From Planococcus wigleyi (GTDB taxonomy: Bacteria; Bacillota; Bacilli; Bacillales_A; Planococcaceae): a DNA stretch of 64,000 nucleotides. The translations under genes were made by a program, and so were the position numbers. The stretch's first letter is position 1, and the number at the start of each line of letters is the position of its first letter. The stretch lies in the NCBI RefSeq assembly GCF_014836985.1, contig NZ_JACSPU010000002.1, positions 62,001 to 126,000 of the forward strand. Direction: 5' to 3'. Under the pieces are notes generated by a model, which ran no database searches, had not been told where the DNA came from, and was given only the letters and a program-made list of their open reading frames with translations. This document shows, piece by piece, positions 1 through 7,513 of the stretch.

Positions 1-828
1 CATAATGATATCGAAGCGGGGATGCAGGATTGCATTGGTAAATGCCAGAAGTCCTGCCCCTAATCCTCCAGAAGCACCGCTCCCTGGCAATGAACGGACA
101 TCTAATCCTGTTTCGTTCTGTATAGCTCCCGCATATTGCTCCAATGCTGAGGATAAGACATCCACCTGTTTGGGAGTTGCTCCTTTTTGTGGTCCGAAAA
201 CGCGCGCTACACCTTTTCTTCCGCATAAAATATTCTTCCAATTACATGCGACATCGATGGATATATTCTTCAACCGGCTATCTACATTTGCTGCAAGAAG
301 AGAGTCCACTTCCAGTAAATCTTCTCCTCCTTTGATCTGGACCGGTTGTTGTTTCTTATCAAAAAATTGGACGCCTAATGCCTGAGCCATCCCAGCGCCG
401 CCGTCTGAAGTGCCGGAATCTCCACAGCCGATCAAAATATGGTCTATACCAAAATCGAGAGCAGCAACAATTAATTCGCCTACTCCATAAGTTGTCGTTT
501 TTAAAGGATTCCGTTCGTCATGGGGAACAAGTTTCAACCCTGCCACTGCTGCCATCTCAATAACTGCTATTCGTTTGCCGTTCTCTTGGTAAAAGCCGAA
601 GTAACTATCAATTTTCTTTCCGACAGGCCCGGTCACTTTTTTATTAACGATAATCCCGTCTTTTATATTGATAATGGTTTTGACAAATCCTTCACCGCCG
701 TCAATCATTGGAATCACAACTGTATTAATCGATGGATCAAAACGTCTGACGCCCCGATCCATTGCTGCTGCCACATCTTCTGCATCCAAGCATTCTTTAA
801 AACCAGAAGGTACGATTACAATTTTCAT
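1..828 (-). CDS. glxK: Glycerate kinase, type I (C-terminus beyond window edge)
   Basis: Phosphorylates glycerate in the cytoplasm, feeding it into lower glycolysis. The 276 visible residues run from an ATG at 828-826, preceded on the minus strand by a strong GGAGGAG site, to the window edge with no stop. The start MKIVIVPSGFKECLDA, the GDSGTSDGGAGMAQALG glycine-rich segment and the PGSGASGGLGAGLLAF segment are hallmarks of the GlxK/GarK family. Family members are about 375-380 residues, so roughly 100 are missing off the left edge. Nothing in view suggests a defect; the truncation is only the window boundary. No operon partner is visible. Confidence 0.93.
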   Translation of the reverse strand, partial: MKIVIVPSGFKECLDAEDVAAAMDRGVRRFDPSINTVVIPMIDGGEGFVKTIINIKDGIIVNKKVTGPVGKKIDSYFGFYQENGKRIAVIEMAAVAGLKLVPHDERNPLKTTTYGVGELIVAALDFGIDHILIGCGDSGTSDGGAGMAQALGVQFFDKKQQPVQIKGGEDLLEVDSLLAANVDSRLKNISIDVACNWKNILCGRKGVARVFGPQKGATPKQVDVLSSALEQYAGAIQNETGLDVRSLPGSGASGGLGAGLLAFTNAILHPRFDIIM

Positions 829-980
829 CTCTAAACTCCTCCTAAAACATTGATACTCTCTAAGCTACCCGTGAAATATGAGAGGAAGATGAGATGAACA
901 TGAGAATTCGAATAGAAATTAGTAAAATACTAGAAAATAATTTAATTAACCCATAAAAAGAAGACAATAAGAGAGTGACC

Positions 981-1028
981 AAAAAGACGAACTATAAAAG
1001 GCTTTTGCTTAAGCCTTTTATAGTTCGT
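981..1028 (-). terminator. Intrinsic terminator of the YdeI-like gene
   Basis: A perfect 18-bp stem (987-1004 with 1011-1028) closes a 6-nt loop. Read on the minus strand it is followed by TCTTTTTGG, so it ends the transcript of the gene at 1067-1636. Confidence 0.88.
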
Positions 1029-1066
1029 ACTTAACCAGACCATTTGGATTGGATTTTTGGTGTTTT

Positions 1067-1636
1067 TCAATAATCAAGCAGCCGCCCATTGTCATGCCAT
1101 TGGCCATACATTTTGTTTTCTTTTGTCTGTTCAATAAATTTGTCCAACCTTTTATTGAAAAGTTCAGGGTCATGTTTATAACTTTGGATGGTATCGATTC
1201 GGATTCTTTTATAGGGTTCAGGGAAGTTCAGGAAGTTTTGATAAACTTGCTCCTCTTTTTTCAGACGTGCTTCAATCTCCTCATCGATGACAAAGGACTC
1301 CGGACGCATATCAGGCAAAACCCGCCGTCCTCTTTCCGCCATCAACCCCAATTTTTCTAATCTTCTTATCCGCTCTTTATTCAACTCGGTAAAATTGCTG
1401 TTTTTCTTCCGCGGCGAAAGACGTTGGGCTGTCTCTGTCTCGGAGAGTTTCTTTTTTGTGCTGTCGATCCAACCAAAACATAAGGCTTCTTCAACTGCGT
1501 CTAAGTATTGAACGACTCCAAGCTGTTCTTTCACACTGACAACCACCCAGCAGAATTTCTCCGTTGCGGAATTTTCTGCAAGCCATTCCCTCAGTTCCTG
1601 CCGGGTCTTCACATCGATCAGATTTTCAATTTCCAT
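1067..1636 (-). CDS. YdeI/OmpD-associated family protein
   Basis: A 189-residue cytoplasmic protein of the YdeI/OmdA family. The N-terminal half carries the family's typical CFGWIDS and RLSPRKKNSNFTELN segments, and the C-terminal part is the helical region seen in bacteriocin-protection-like members. The start at 1636 is supported by AGGAGGGG about 5 bases upstream. B. subtilis YdeI is linked to antimicrobial-peptide response, but the biochemical role is unclear, so no reaction is assigned. It is a single-gene unit with its own terminator. Confidence 0.8.
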   Translation of the reverse strand: MEIENLIDVKTRQELREWLAENSATEKFCWVVVSVKEQLGVVQYLDAVEEALCFGWIDSTKKKLSETETAQRLSPRKKNSNFTELNKERIRRLEKLGLMAERGRRVLPDMRPESFVIDEEIEARLKKEEQVYQNFLNFPEPYKRIRIDTIQSYKHDPELFNKRLDKFIEQTKENKMYGQWHDNGRLLDY

Positions 1637-2014
1637 TTTGGCCCCTCCTTTTTATCAGAGATAATTGCCTTTAGTATAACGGGTAAATAAGTTGGTATGA
1701 AATAGATGATCGGCCTAATAAAGGAGTAATCTGGACAAGAATCCTTATTGTTGGAATTTCCAGATATAGTAAATCCAACTATGACGAAACGGAATACTTT
1801 ATAGCACACCTAAGGAAATCGGGGAGACCTGGTTTCCTTTATTTTTTGGGGTTGTATAGTAAAAGAAAGGGAGAAACTGCGAGTTGCTGAAACTCCGCTA
1901 TACATCGTTCACCAAGGCAGCAAGCAGAGGTTGCTCCTTAGTGCGCCCAGAACTCGCTTTACTTTGCTCTGTCTCTTCATAATACTGAAATTATAAGGAA
2001 AGGCGATGAATGCC
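1637..2014. other. Intergenic stretch with two small hairpins
   Basis: No convincing gene. The 5' part would hold the promoter of the minus-strand YdeI-like gene. Just upstream of the XRE regulator are two consecutive hairpins, each with one bulged base: 1879-1898 (GCGAGTT with AACTCGC) and 1914-1939 (AAGGcAGCAA with TTGCTCCTT). Neither has a U-tract, so they are not terminators. Confidence 0.5.
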
Positions 2015-2467
2015 ATGATTTTTAGTGAACGATTAAAAAGTGAAAGAGAAAAAAAGGGGTGGTCCCAGGCAGAACTTGCTGAAAAGATTCATGTCAGTCG
2101 ACAGTCCGTTTCGAAATGGGAGACAGGGAAAAACTATCCGACTATCGAAGTGATCATTGACCTCAGTGATCTGTTCGGTATCACGATAGATGAATTATTA
2201 AGGAGTGATAAGGAGTTGAAGGATAAAGTGATTCAAGACAGTAAACAATTGGCTCACCCGAAGTGGAAAACGTTTTTTGATACGGTATTTATGGTGGGGG
2301 TAGTTTTATTGGCAGTAAAAATTATACTGCTCGCTTCAAATTATTTCTTTGGGACAAACGTTGTCATACCGGAAGGAGCACCACGGTTTATTTCCAACTT
2401 CCTGCCGTTGTTCTTGATGGTGGTCGGTGGAATTGGCGGAGATTCTTTGAAAGATAAATACATTTAA
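2015..2467 (+). CDS. XRE-family regulator with C-terminal membrane segments
   Basis: A predicted DNA-binding protein of 150 residues. An XRE/Cro HTH domain occupies about residues 1-62, with the recognition-helix sequence SRQSVSKWETGKNYP. A short linker is followed by two hydrophobic segments (about 88-110 and 125-140), so the regulator is probably membrane-tethered, an architecture common in Bacillota. I chose the ATG at 2015 because AAGGAAAGG (1995-2003) sits 11 bases upstream, whereas the in-frame ATG at 2006 would be only 2 bases from it. Target genes and signal are unknown. It stands alone. Confidence 0.85.
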   Translation: MIFSERLKSEREKKGWSQAELAEKIHVSRQSVSKWETGKNYPTIEVIIDLSDLFGITIDELLRSDKELKDKVIQDSKQLAHPKWKTFFDTVFMVGVVLLAVKIILLASNYFFGTNVVIPEGAPRFISNFLPLFLMVVGGIGGDSLKDKYI

Positions 2468-2490
2468 GAAATTACCGCATGATGAAAAAG

Positions 2491-2522
2491 CAAAGAGGAG
2501 CCGGAAAATCGGCTCCTCTTTG
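2491..2522 (+). terminator. Terminator after the XRE regulator
   Basis: A perfect 13-bp GC-rich stem (2491-2503 with 2510-2522) with a 6-nt loop. The U-tract is weak (TCTGCTT). Confidence 0.7.
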
Positions 2523-2715
2523 TCTGCTTACTGCCCTCTTCATGGGTTAACTCATAATGTGGGATGCCACCGGCAATATCAGCCCCATTCCTAAATCGCG
2601 TGCTTCTTCAAAGGCTTTCCTACATAATAAAGAAAACGCGAAATAGAAGCAGAAAAGGTTTGTTATCTACACTTCTTTATATGATCCTCAGTCTGATAAA
2701 AAGGAGACGATTAGG

Positions 2716-3210
2716 ATGAATGAACTCTACATCAAACAAAAGGTATTCAGTTTAAGCGGCAAATTTACCGTGAAGGATAAGCAACAGCAGGATGTCTATT
2801 ATGTGGAAGGCAGCTTTATGCAGATTCCTAAAACCTTCTCTATTATGAATATGGCCAGAGCTGAAGTTGCGCTCATCACCAAAAAGACATTCAGTTTTCT
2901 GCCGAAATTCTTTGTTGAAGTAAACGGACAGGAGCGGTTGACGATCCAAAAAGAGTTTTCCTTGCTCAAAGCCCGCTATACGATTGATGGAACTGGAATT
3001 GAAATTCGTGGGAACTGGTGGGATATGGATTTTCAAATCCTGCAGAACGGGGAAGTGATCGGCCAGGTGAACAAAGAATGGTTCAGCTGGGGAGACAGTT
3101 ATAAAGTCCAAATCTTGAATGATGAGATGGAGGAAGTGGTCATCGCCATTGTCGTAGCGATTGACTGCGTCAAGGCTGACCAGGCTGCAGCAGCTTCCGG
3201 AGGCGCATAG
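2716..3210 (+). CDS. LURP-one-related (YxjI-type) protein
   Basis: A 164-residue protein of the LURP-one/Tubby-C-like superfamily (YxjI relatives), built from alternating beta strands such as FSLLKARYTIDG, GNWWDMDFQIL and GDSYKVQIL. The tail AIDCVKADQAAAASG is the family's terminal helix. AAAAGGAGA lies about 10 bases before the ATG. The fold is linked to lipid or membrane association in eukaryotic relatives, but bacterial function is not established, so none is claimed. It is monocistronic. Confidence 0.8.
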   Translation: MNELYIKQKVFSLSGKFTVKDKQQQDVYYVEGSFMQIPKTFSIMNMARAEVALITKKTFSFLPKFFVEVNGQERLTIQKEFSLLKARYTIDGTGIEIRGNWWDMDFQILQNGEVIGQVNKEWFSWGDSYKVQILNDEMEEVVIAIVVAIDCVKADQAAAASGGA

Positions 3211-3240
3211 CCTTGTTGTAAAGATGATTAAGTTTTTTTG

Positions 3241-3275
3241 AAAGTTGCTGAAACAACGGCAGCTTTTTCTTTGTT
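3241..3275 (+). terminator. Terminator after the LURP-one gene
   Basis: Stem AAAGTTGC (3241-3248) pairs with GCAGCTTT (3259-3266) with one G-U pair, followed by TTCTTTGTTTTT. Confidence 0.65.
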
Positions 3276-3393
3276 TTTCAGAAACTCGAACCTAAATAAG
3301 CAATAAAAAAGGAACACTGGACTCCCATGTGGAGTGAAGGAGAAGAAACTATCGGTAAACATATCATGGAACTGCTCAGAGAGAAGGATGACG

Positions 3394-3531
3394 ATGAACG
3401 AATTGATACTGCTCGTTGAAGACGATCAGCAAATTCATGAGATGGTGTCAAACCATCTGCAAAAAGAGGGATATAAGGTTATATCTGCGTTTGATGGCGA
3501 TGAGGCGCTGCACGTTTTTTCACAGCAGGCA
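3394..3531 (+). pseudogene. Response-regulator receiver stub (deletion remnant)
   Basis: After AGAAGG the ATG at 3394 opens MNELILLVEDDQQIHEM and continues to about residue 46 (DGDEALHVFSQQA), the first half of a receiver domain with its acidic pair intact. It then stops matching the family exactly where the phospho-acceptor strand (LVILD..MP) should begin. The frame runs into unrelated residues and a stop at 3579. From about 3532 the next base frame encodes the C-terminal half of an ABC ATPase. The rest of the regulator and any downstream kinase are absent. The stub lacks the phosphorylated aspartate and the DNA-binding domain, so it cannot work as a regulator. Confidence 0.85.
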
Positions 3532-3916
3532 ATACGGCATCACTTTATTGATTTCCAGCCACAACCTGGCGGAAATTGAACATATTGCCGATACGATCGG
3601 GGTAATCCGAAAAGGAAAACTGATCAAGGAAGCTTCGATGGACGAAATCCGCAGCACGCATGCCAACCACATGGAATTGGTCGTAGCGGATTATCCAAAA
3701 GCGGCTTTTGTGCTGGAAAACGAATTGAAGGCGTTGAACTTTCAGGTGAAGGAAGACAGAGGTGCCATTCATATTTATGATGACCAGCTCACACAGAATG
3801 ACGTTATCCAGGCGATGGTCCGAAGCCAAGTCAAAATCGGTGCGCTCAATGATAAAAAGCAGCCTCTCGAAGATTATTTCCTGCAGCTCATAGAGGGAGG
3901 CGATTCGCATGCTTAA
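3532..3916 (+). pseudogene. C-terminal half of a BcrA-like ABC ATPase (5' part deleted)
   Basis: From about 3532 the frame reads YGITLLISSHNLAEIEHIAD, the strand after Walker B plus the H-loop histidine (SSH), and continues through the regulatory C-terminal region to the stop at 3916. Walker A, the Q-loop, the signature motif and Walker B are all missing. The only open frame through the segment begins inside the response-regulator stub, out of its frame. The stop overlaps the permease start (3909) by 8 bases, as in an intact ATPase-permease operon. It would not be an active ATPase. Confidence 0.87.
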
Positions 3917-4600
3917 TCTGATTAAATTGGAAATGAAAAGAATGAATTTGCCGGGGATCGCTTTAGCATTCATTTTGATCAATGCGGCGATTGTCGGCAT
4001 GCTCTTGTTGTTGGGGACGGAGCCGGACGCTGTAGAAGAGTTTTTTTCAAGTGCTGAAGACATCATGATGCTGATTGAACTACTCGTAGTCGCTGCTTTT
4101 GTCATTTATGCCTCGGTCCTGCTATCTACTATGATCATTGAAGAATTTAAAAATAAAACAATTACCGTCCTATTTATGTACCCGGTCAGCCGAAAGAAAT
4201 TGCTGCTGGCTAAGCTGATCATCATCAGTTTGCTGACTTTTTTTTCGTCATCGCTTCGGTGATCATTGTGTTTTACAGCTTTTCCATTTTTAATGGGATG
4301 TATTCGTTCACTCCGGTTGTATTACCGTCCGCTCTGCTGGGAGAATACGCCATCCACCTGATCGTTATAGCTATTGCTTGTGCCGGTTTATCATTAATCC
4401 CCTTGTTTTTTGGCATGATGAAGTACTCTGTTCCGGTGACGATCGTCTCCTCGGTTTTAATCGTGGCGCTTTTGTCTTCATCTGTCGATCCGGCAGGCAC
4501 CAATCTGCTCTCCTATACAGCTGTCCCTCTTTTGCTTGGAATTGTTGGATTCTTTGCAGCGACTTTGGTGGTAGGCAGAGCCGTAAGGCAAAATTTTTAA
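3909..4600 (+). pseudogene. BcrB-like ABC-2 permease, frameshifted
   Basis: Two frames together make one ABC-2 type permease of about 230 residues. The first (3909-4262) covers the N-terminal membrane segments and the cytoplasmic EEFKNKTITVLFMYPVSRKKLLLAK element. The second (in frame at 4238, to 4600) resumes with FFFVIASVIIVFYS and the remaining hydrophobic segments. The break lies in a run of eight T residues at 4238-4245; nine Ts would restore a single frame. Its partner ATPase is also truncated, which favours real decay, although homopolymer sequencing error or slippage could produce the same picture. Confidence 0.85.
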
Positions 4601-4838
4601 AAGAAAACATGAATGAGAATGCTTTGAGGTTTTACATTCCAGTGATCTCCATAAATTGGCCGATCCAAAAACACATCAATCATAAAGAATTGCTTCTTTT
4701 TTTATTTTCAACATTAACTAATCCTTTCTCTTTTCTTAAGAAAAACTTTAAAAATGCTGATTATACTTTAGTTATCCTTTGAAAGAAGGCATGCCGGCTA
4801 CAAGGCGAATAACATAATCACTGCTAGGAGGAAGAAAT

Positions 4839-5420
4839 ATGAATGATTCCATCATCTTCACCATCAATTCGAGTTCCATTTTGTTGCCGTTATTTTTGAT
4901 TTTTCTGATCTATTTGCTGGTTTCCACCTTTTTCAAAAGGAATTATTATGGAATGGGCCAATTTACGCTGGTGCTGTCTTTCGCCATTTATTTATTGAGT
5001 ATGCTGCATTTGGTGATTTTTCCGATTGAAGTGAATCTGGGTGAATACCGCAACCTGACCCCATGGTATAAAGCGGCTAACTTTATTCCGATTCTAACGA
5101 TTGATGTAAAGACTTTTGTGTTGAACGTCATCATGCTGGTGCCATTCGGCATGTACCTGCCATTTTTGAACCGGAAAATCCAATCTATTAAACAGGCGGC
5201 TCGCCTTGGGTTTTATGTCAGCTTATCATTCGAACTCACTCAATTAGTGATTAGGATCTTGCTCGGAAGCGGAAGAAGTACAGATATAAATGATTTGATT
5301 GCGAATACATTAGGCGCTGTGATAGGGTTTTTACTAATAAGAAAAGTTTCGAAAATTTCATTGGCTCAATCCGTTTTCCATAAATTCAGCTTGGAAAAAA
5401 GAGCTGGAATAAATCGCTAG
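4839..5420 (+). CDS. VanZ-family membrane protein
   Basis: A 193-residue integral membrane protein of the VanZ family with about four to five hydrophobic segments. The family signature is clear: NFIPILTID, LNVIMLVPFGMYLPFL, the FELTQ helix and GRSTDINDLIANTLGAVIGF. VanZ relatives raise teicoplanin or lipoglycopeptide tolerance by a poorly understood membrane mechanism. CTAGGAGG precedes the ATG. It is 29 bases upstream of a response-regulator/kinase pair and probably co-transcribed with it, so those genes may control it. This is context only; no vanHAX genes are in view. Confidence 0.87.
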   Translation: MNDSIIFTINSSSILLPLFLIFLIYLLVSTFFKRNYYGMGQFTLVLSFAIYLLSMLHLVIFPIEVNLGEYRNLTPWYKAANFIPILTIDVKTFVLNVIMLVPFGMYLPFLNRKIQSIKQAARLGFYVSLSFELTQLVIRILLGSGRSTDINDLIANTLGAVIGFLLIRKVSKISLAQSVFHKFSLEKRAGINR

Positions 5421-5449
5421 GACGGATTTTGCAGAGGAGAGGAACGAAA

Positions 5450-6142
5450 GTGAGCCAAACTGTTTTAATTGTGGACGATGACCGTGATATTGCGAGGCTG
5501 GCAGAGATCTATCTGAAAAACGAAGGATATTCTGTCCTTCAGGCGCAGGATGGGATAGAGGCGTTGGCAGTCATCGATCGTGTCCCTGTCGACTTGATCG
5601 TTTTGGATATTATGATGCCCCGCATGGATGGCATGGAATTCTGCCGGCAAGTGCGGAGCGACAGCCAGGTGCCGATTCTCATGCTGAGCGCCAAAGTGCA
5701 GGACATGGACAAAATCACGGGCCTCATGACAGGCGCCGATGACTATATGACGAAACCGTTTAATCCGTTGGAATTGAATGCCCGGGTAAAAGGCTTGCTT
5801 CGGCGCGCAAACTACATTCCGTCCGGCAAAGAGCATGCAAGCCTCCAGATCGGTTCCTGGATCATCGATAAAAAAGGCCATCAGGCCAGTATCCATGGCA
5901 AAGAAATCAAATTGACTTCCAGTGAATTCGATATCCTTTATTTGCTGGCTAAAAATCAAGGCACTGTCTTCAGTTCGGAGGAAATCTTTAAGCAATTGTG
6001 GCAGGAAGACAGTATGGGTTCAAATAAAACAGTCATGGTGCACATTAAGAATCTTCGGGACAAGATGCAGGCAGCCAGTCCCGGGGATGCGCTGATTCAA
6101 ACTGTTTGGGGAGTAGGCTATAAAATTGAAAAAAGTCATTAA
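5450..6142 (+). CDS. OmpR/VanR-type response regulator
   Basis: A 230-residue transcriptional regulator. The receiver domain (about 1-115) has the acidic pocket VDDD at residues 8-11, phospho-acceptor D53 in VLDIMMP and the conserved lysine in TKPFNP. The winged-helix domain (about 130-228) ends VWGVGYKIE. I chose the GTG at 5450, 7 bases after GAGGAGAGG (5435-5442), over the longer TTG frame at 5429. It overlaps the kinase gene by 17 bases, so the two are translationally coupled. A likely target is its own operon including the VanZ-like gene (inference). Confidence 0.93.
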   Translation: MSQTVLIVDDDRDIARLAEIYLKNEGYSVLQAQDGIEALAVIDRVPVDLIVLDIMMPRMDGMEFCRQVRSDSQVPILMLSAKVQDMDKITGLMTGADDYMTKPFNPLELNARVKGLLRRANYIPSGKEHASLQIGSWIIDKKGHQASIHGKEIKLTSSEFDILYLLAKNQGTVFSSEEIFKQLWQEDSMGSNKTVMVHIKNLRDKMQAASPGDALIQTVWGVGYKIEKSH

Positions 6143-7232
6143 ATTTATTCCCGTTTGGAAATTGCTGTTGTATGTTGTCCTGGCACTCTTATTGACAGCG
6201 GGAACAGCCCAAATGCTTCTCTATGCCTTATTTTTTCTGGAAACTCAATCTTCCCGTATCGCACAGTTCATCGAATTAAGCGGCACGTTTGGTTTAGTGC
6301 CTTTCATCATCTTGTGTATTCTGCCCTTTACTTTGTTTTTATCTCTTTTTTATCTTTACGAACGGCAGAACTATACAGAAAGCATGATGAAGAAGTTGAT
6401 GGGTGAAATGGAAAGCATCGCAGACGGACGCTTTGCTCAGGAAATGACAATGGAAGACGATGGACTGATAGGAGAATTAGCCGCAAAAGTAAATCAGCTC
6501 CTTCTGCAATTGGACCAAGCGAAAAACGAGCAAAAAAAGGCAGCTGAAGTAAAAAATGATTTAATCACCAATGTGGCCCATGATCTCCGCTCACCATTAA
6601 CATCCATTGTCGGCTACTTGGACTTGATCAACGAAGATCGGTATAAAAGTGAAGTGGAGCTTAGGTATTACATTCAGATCATCCATCAGAAATCCCACGA
6701 GCTCAACCAGTTGCTCAATGATTTATTCGAGTACACCTTGGTGCAGAATAAAGAGGCACTGATCAATCGAGTACCGATTAATTTGGAAGAAATGCTGAAC
6801 CAATTAGCCGTCCAGTTTCAATTCCAACTGAAAGAAGCGGGTATGGAACTTCGGCAGCACGGTGCATTCACAGAAAACCCCTTTGTTATGGGAGAAGGAA
6901 TAAAATTGGCCAGGGTGTTTGAAAATTTGATTCAAAACGCCATCCGCTACGGCAAACAAGGAAAGTATATCGATCTGTCAGCAACCGAATCAGAAAATCT
7001 CATTCAAATTGAAATTGCGAATTACGGCCAACCCATTCCAAGCAGCGATTTGCCCTATTTGTTTGAACGATTCTATCGGGTTGAAAAATCACGTTCCCAG
7101 TCTACAGGCGGTTCAGGATTAGGCTTAGCTATCGTAAAAAGCATCTTGGATCTGCACGATGGCCAGATCCACGCAACAAGTGCATTCGATAAAACTGCTT
7201 TTGTCGTCACGCTTCCTAAAAAGAGTGAGTAA
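6126..7232 (+). CDS. Sensor histidine kinase (VanS/EnvZ type)
   Basis: A 368-residue membrane kinase. Two transmembrane helices (about 12-37 and 55-78) enclose a very short extracytoplasmic loop, so the signal is probably sensed in or at the membrane. HAMP-like linker follows, then HisKA with H152 in NVAHDLRSPLTS, then HATPase with N (ENLIQNAIRYG), G1 and G2 (GGSGLGLAIVKS) boxes. It starts with TTG inside the response-regulator gene, with GGGAG about 13 bases upstream. Partner: the regulator at 5450-6142. Confidence 0.92.
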   Translation: MKKVIKFIPVWKLLLYVVLALLLTAGTAQMLLYALFFLETQSSRIAQFIELSGTFGLVPFIILCILPFTLFLSLFYLYERQNYTESMMKKLMGEMESIADGRFAQEMTMEDDGLIGELAAKVNQLLLQLDQAKNEQKKAAEVKNDLITNVAHDLRSPLTSIVGYLDLINEDRYKSEVELRYYIQIIHQKSHELNQLLNDLFEYTLVQNKEALINRVPINLEEMLNQLAVQFQFQLKEAGMELRQHGAFTENPFVMGEGIKLARVFENLIQNAIRYGKQGKYIDLSATESENLIQIEIANYGQPIPSSDLPYLFERFYRVEKSRSQSTGGSGLGLAIVKSILDLHDGQIHATSAFDKTAFVVTLPKKSE

Positions 7233-7260
7233 ACCTTTGCATCGGTGCAAAAAACCACGA

Positions 7261-7309
7261 AAAAAGACTGTCCTATCGTCATGCTTCAGGCGAAAGGGCG
7301 GTCTTTTTC
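7261..7309 (+). terminator. Terminator of the VanZ/regulator/kinase operon
   Basis: Stem 7261-7274 pairs with 7295-7308 over 14 bp, including two G-U pairs. The descending arm ends in TCTTTTT. Confidence 0.75.
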
Positions 7310-7363
7310 TGTAAAACAACAAGCTTGTCACGACAAGCCCGACAAAGTTGACTTTCCTTATTA

Positions 7364-7393
7364 TTGAATACGCTTCCATTTAAGCGCTATGAT
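7364..7393 (+). promoter_or_regulatory. mtlA promoter with overlapping cre-like site
   Basis: TTGAAT (7364-7369), 18 bases, TATGAT (7388-7393) makes a sigma-A promoter about 120 bases before mtlA. The 15-mer TTGAATACGCTTCCA (7364-7378) matches the CcpA cre consensus WTGNAANCGNWNNCW with one mismatch and covers the -35 element, an arrangement expected for repression. Confidence 0.5.
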
Positions 7394-7513
7394 AAAGGAA
7401 CATCATAAGAAGTGAAAAATTAGAAAGCGACCGTCTTAATTAAATGAGTTGCAACGGCAGTCGCGCTTATCCGTTTAGAGTAATTACCTAAAAACTTAAA
7501 AGGAGAGGATCAC

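Noticed and set aside
1618..1809. Minus-strand frame upstream of the YdeI-like gene
   Set aside because: No SD, low-complexity residues, and it overlaps the promoter region of the downstream gene.
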